From NCBI RefSeq assembly GCF_008084145.1, contig NZ_VSDO01000005.1, positions 674,466-738,465 on the forward strand: 64,000 nucleotides of DNA. The letters run 5' to 3'. The position numbers were made by a program, and so were the translations under genes. A model generated the notes under the pieces. That model was given only the letters and a program-made list of their open reading frames with translations, was not told where the DNA came from and searched no databases. This document shows, one piece after another, positions 61,688 through 64,000 of the stretch. Each line of letters starts with the position of its first letter. The stretch's first letter is position 1. The stretch is from Paenibacillus faecis. GTDB lineage: Bacteria > Bacillota > Bacilli > Paenibacillales > Paenibacillaceae.

Positions 61688-63448
61688 GTGAAAATTCACA
61701 TTGTAAAAAAGGGAGACACTTTATTCGAGCTATCCAAGAAGTATAATGTGCCCCTTCAAAAGCTGATTGAAGCCAATCCGCAAATCGTTAACCCGGAACA
61801 ATTGAATCTGGGCGACAAGGTGAAAATTCCGGCGGCCGCGGTTCCGGTCGAAGGGGAAGGCTTCAACGTATACAAACATGTGGTGAAGTCGGGCGACAGT
61901 TTGTGGAAGCTTGCGAAAGCCTGGGGACTGTCTCTGCAAACTTTAATCGGGGCTAATCCTCAGCTCGGCGATCCCAATGATTTAAAAGTGGGGGACGTTA
62001 TCAACATTCCGTCCGGCGGTTCGCAGTCGTCTTCGCCCGCGGGTCAAGACAACTCGAATAAACCGCCAGTTGTGTCCGGGGCTGCAGGTAAGAAAAACAC
62101 CGCTCCCATCAAGGAGGTCAAGAAAGAGGAAAAGGTTGAAAACGTGCAGAAGGCGGAGGAAACGAAGCCGATTCCCGCTCCGGCTCCAAATGTAGAACCG
62201 GCCCCAGCTCCGGCTCCTTCCGCCCTCTCCGAAACGGTGCCGGCTCCTCCGATCAATGCGGAACCACCCAAGCCGCCTGTTCCGATGCCGACACCCGTTC
62301 AAGTAGAGATTGGCGTGGAGCATATCTCTTATGAGCCGATTTTTTACGAAAATATCAATATCCAGCCCGTCCAGTCCAAAGAGACGCCATGTCCGCCCAA
62401 GCCGGAGTATCCCGTCCTGCCGTCCCCGTACAATTACCAATTGGAGCAACCCACATTCACAGCTCCGGCTCAAGTTTATCCAAGCTCGCCTTGCGGCTGT
62501 CACGGTTCCGTACCTAAACATGAAAATGAACACTTATTCCATCAATATCCTATGGAAACGGAAAAAGCTTTTGCAAATTACGACTATCCTCATTCCATGG
62601 AACATTTGATGCCTTCCCAGCATGTTTACAGTGGGGAATATCCGGGGATTTCCAATGCACCCATGTATATGGCACCCGACAATATCGGGCCGGAAGTGGG
62701 AAGTTACGCTGTGGGCGACAATATGGAGAAACCATGGGAAAATAATATGCATCACGATAATATGTATCACCCTAATATGCACCATACCCATGAACCGGCT
62801 TGGCAGCAGCCGTGGTCGGGATATCCTACGCCGGTAAACGCTCCATTCACCCATGAAGCGCCCGGAGGGATTCAACCCTATAGTTGGCCGGCTCCTTACA
62901 TTCCATCGTCGTGCTGCGGTCCTCAGCCTATTTACCATCAAGCGTATTACCCCACTGGAGAGAACTATCCGCATATGATGCCGATGCCGGAGCCGCACTA
63001 TCCGGTACCCCCTTACGGAATTTCTGAAATGCCGGGCCAAGGAATGCACGGAAATTACGACATGCACGGGATGAAAGGGATGACGGGGCTGCACGGTATG
63101 CCGGAGATCCCCAATCAGCCGCATGTTCCCGTAGCTCCTCTTGGAGGCTTTGGCGCAACGGTGCCCGGTTACTTTGATCGTGAGGCAAATGCTCCTTCGG
63201 ATCCGGTGACGGACCATGCGTGGGAGGCTAATGCGACAACAAGCCAGGCCAACGACTCTTCTGAGACGGCTAAAACTCGAACAAGAGAAAAATCCAAAAC
63301 CAAAAAAGACGCCAAAATATCGGGAAGAACGATTCCGGGGAAAACCAATGGAAGTAAAAGAAGAGCATCCGGTTCTATCAAAAAGAAATCAAACTCAGAG
63401 ATTCGCGGTGCAAAATCCGAGCTGCGAAACCCTTGGATTAACGGGTGA
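61688..63448 (+). CDS. safA: LysM spore-coat morphogenetic protein SafA-like
   Basis: A 586-residue protein from GTG 61688 (AGGAGG upstream). Two LysM domains (2-47 and 60-107) bind peptidoglycan of the spore cortex. Residues about 110-200 are Pro/Ala/Lys-rich. Residues 280-500 are low-complexity, rich in His, Met, Pro and Tyr (NMHHDNMYHPNMHHTHEP, MHGNYDMHGMKGM), with CxC and CC motifs. The last ~60 residues are strongly basic. SafA-type proteins link the inner coat to the cortex and bind SpoVID, which is encoded at 34.4 kb. The exact family name rests on the LysM start and length. Confidence 0.78.
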   Translation: MKIHIVKKGDTLFELSKKYNVPLQKLIEANPQIVNPEQLNLGDKVKIPAAAVPVEGEGFNVYKHVVKSGDSLWKLAKAWGLSLQTLIGANPQLGDPNDLKVGDVINIPSGGSQSSSPAGQDNSNKPPVVSGAAGKKNTAPIKEVKKEEKVENVQKAEETKPIPAPAPNVEPAPAPAPSALSETVPAPPINAEPPKPPVPMPTPVQVEIGVEHISYEPIFYENINIQPVQSKETPCPPKPEYPVLPSPYNYQLEQPTFTAPAQVYPSSPCGCHGSVPKHENEHLFHQYPMETEKAFANYDYPHSMEHLMPSQHVYSGEYPGISNAPMYMAPDNIGPEVGSYAVGDNMEKPWENNMHHDNMYHPNMHHTHEPAWQQPWSGYPTPVNAPFTHEAPGGIQPYSWPAPYIPSSCCGPQPIYHQAYYPTGENYPHMMPMPEPHYPVPPYGISEMPGQGMHGNYDMHGMKGMTGLHGMPEIPNQPHVPVAPLGGFGATVPGYFDREANAPSDPVTDHAWEANATTSQANDSSETAKTRTREKSKTKKDAKISGRTIPGKTNGSKRRASGSIKKKSNSEIRGAKSELRNPWING

Positions 63449-63909
63449 TAGAAGAATAGATGTTTAAAAGCGGAGGTAAGCCCTCCGCTTTTTTTAATGA
63501 TTTTTGAAAAAATCCAATAAATACTAGCATTTAATTGCTTGAGCCCGAAGTTGTTTTATGGTATATTAATTATCCCGATGAGCGGACAGACTTGTCGGAT
63601 AGAAAGCTCGCTTTTAGAACTTAAAAGTTTTCTCGAAAAAGTGCTTGCTTTCTACGAAACGATATGATATATTATTTAAGTCGCCGCTGAAACACGGCGA
63701 TAACGAAATGAACGAAGTTGATCTTTGAAAACTGAACAACGAGTGAGTATTAAAATGATGGGATTTAAATCGACCTTGTGTCGTTTGAAAATCCATCCTA
63801 TGAGAATTAATTTTCTCGTCAGCAACTGATTGAGCTAAGGCTCTTTCGAATAAAGCATCACTCGGATGGAACACCTCATTACCTTCGGGTATGAGCCTCC
63901 TTCCGAACC
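63449..63909 (+). promoter_or_regulatory. rRNA operon promoter region and leader
   Basis: This 461-base stretch has no gene. A strong terminator for safA comes first. Two promoters follow, P1 TTGAGC (63539-63544)/TATATT (63562-63567) and P2 TTGCTT (63645-63650)/TATATT (63668-63673), both with 17-base spacers. The leader contains a boxA-like GATCTTTGAAAACTGAAC (from about 63721), as used in rRNA antitermination. Tandem promoters of this type drive B. subtilis rrn operons. Confidence 0.85.
63468..63495 (+). terminator. Terminator after safA
   Basis: AAAGCGGAGG pairs with CCTCCGCTTT, followed by a T run. It insulates safA from the rRNA promoters. Confidence 0.93.
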
Positions 63910-64000
63910 TTTATTGGAGAGTTTGATCCTGGCTCAGGACGAACGCTGGCGGCGTGCCTAATACATGCAAGTCGAGCGGAGTTAATCGGGAGCTTGCTCC
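63910..64000 (+). rRNA. rrs: 16S ribosomal RNA, 5' end only
   Basis: The conserved 5' end TTTATTGGAGAGTTTGATCC and GGCTCAGGACGAACGCTGGC are present, followed by CATGCAAGTCGAGCG and the start of variable region V1. The gene continues beyond the right edge. The V1 start is compatible with Paenibacillus. Confidence 0.98.

Noticed and set aside
63614..63874. Open frame of 86 codons on the minus strand
   Set aside because: It covers the rRNA P2 promoter and leader and has no ribosome binding site.

Overview
The window is chromosomal DNA from an endospore-forming Firmicute, most likely Paenibacillus or a close relative in the Paenibacillaceae. Four things support this: strong AAAGGAGG-type ribosome binding sites; moderately GC-rich coding sequence; a gene order that follows the Bacillus subtilis tig-clp-lon-hem-spoVID-valS-folC-maf-radC-mre-min-spoIVF-rplU-spo0B-obg block; and a 16S rRNA gene start at the right edge. 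Most of the window is core genome.

Region 1 (1-4.7 kb): the 5' part of a PilZ-domain gene on the minus strand, then a phosphate-uptake operon. That operon starts with a secreted stalk-domain/beta-propeller protein, continues with pstS, pstC and pstA, and ends in a strong terminator without pstB. Pho-box-like hexamers lie upstream. Region 2 (4.8-12.0 kb): accessory housekeeping genes. They are a thiol peroxidase pair (Gpx and a peroxiredoxin-like protein), an L-lactate dehydrogenase family enzyme, a GNAT acetyltransferase, and a two-component system. The two-component system is divergent from a 752-residue membrane-anchored alpha/beta hydrolase, with a TGTAAG direct repeat between them. Region 3 (12.04-13.46 kb): a gene-poor island with a 328-bp segment bounded by perfect 16-bp inverted repeats, an array of imperfect palindromes, and a tandem duplication that copies the 3' end of the adjacent tRNA-Arg(UCU).

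Region 4 (13.6-26.1 kb): protein quality control (ysoA-like, tig, clpP, clpX, lonB, lonA), with ispG inserted, then the ribosome-assembly GTPase ysxC/engB, an unrecognised conserved-looking protein, and speD. The speD leader can form two mutually exclusive RNA structures, one of which would mask the ribosome binding site. Region 5 (26.2-34.3 kb): a tetrapyrrole operon (hemA, precorrin-2 dehydrogenase, hemC, a cobA-hemD fusion, hemB, hemL, RluA-type pseudouridine synthase) that can make both heme and siroheme. Region 6 (34.4-43.2 kb): spoVID, a T-box-controlled valS, folC, murC and a SPOR-domain SpoIIB-like gene. Region 7 (43.4-55.3 kb): cell shape, division-site and sporulation genes (maf, radC, mreBCD, minCD, rodA, spoIVFA, spoIVFB), RNase G, the rplU-prp-rpmA ribosomal cluster, and spo0B. 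Region 8 (55.3-64 kb): obgE, a pheB-hom-thrB-pheA-ilvE amino-acid cluster, the LysM coat protein gene safA, and an rRNA operon with tandem promoters.

No CRISPR array, prophage, transposase or defence system is visible. The most promising signals for new biology are the speD leader switch, the two-component/hydrolase pair, the phosphate-operon propeller protein, and the repeat island next to the tRNA.
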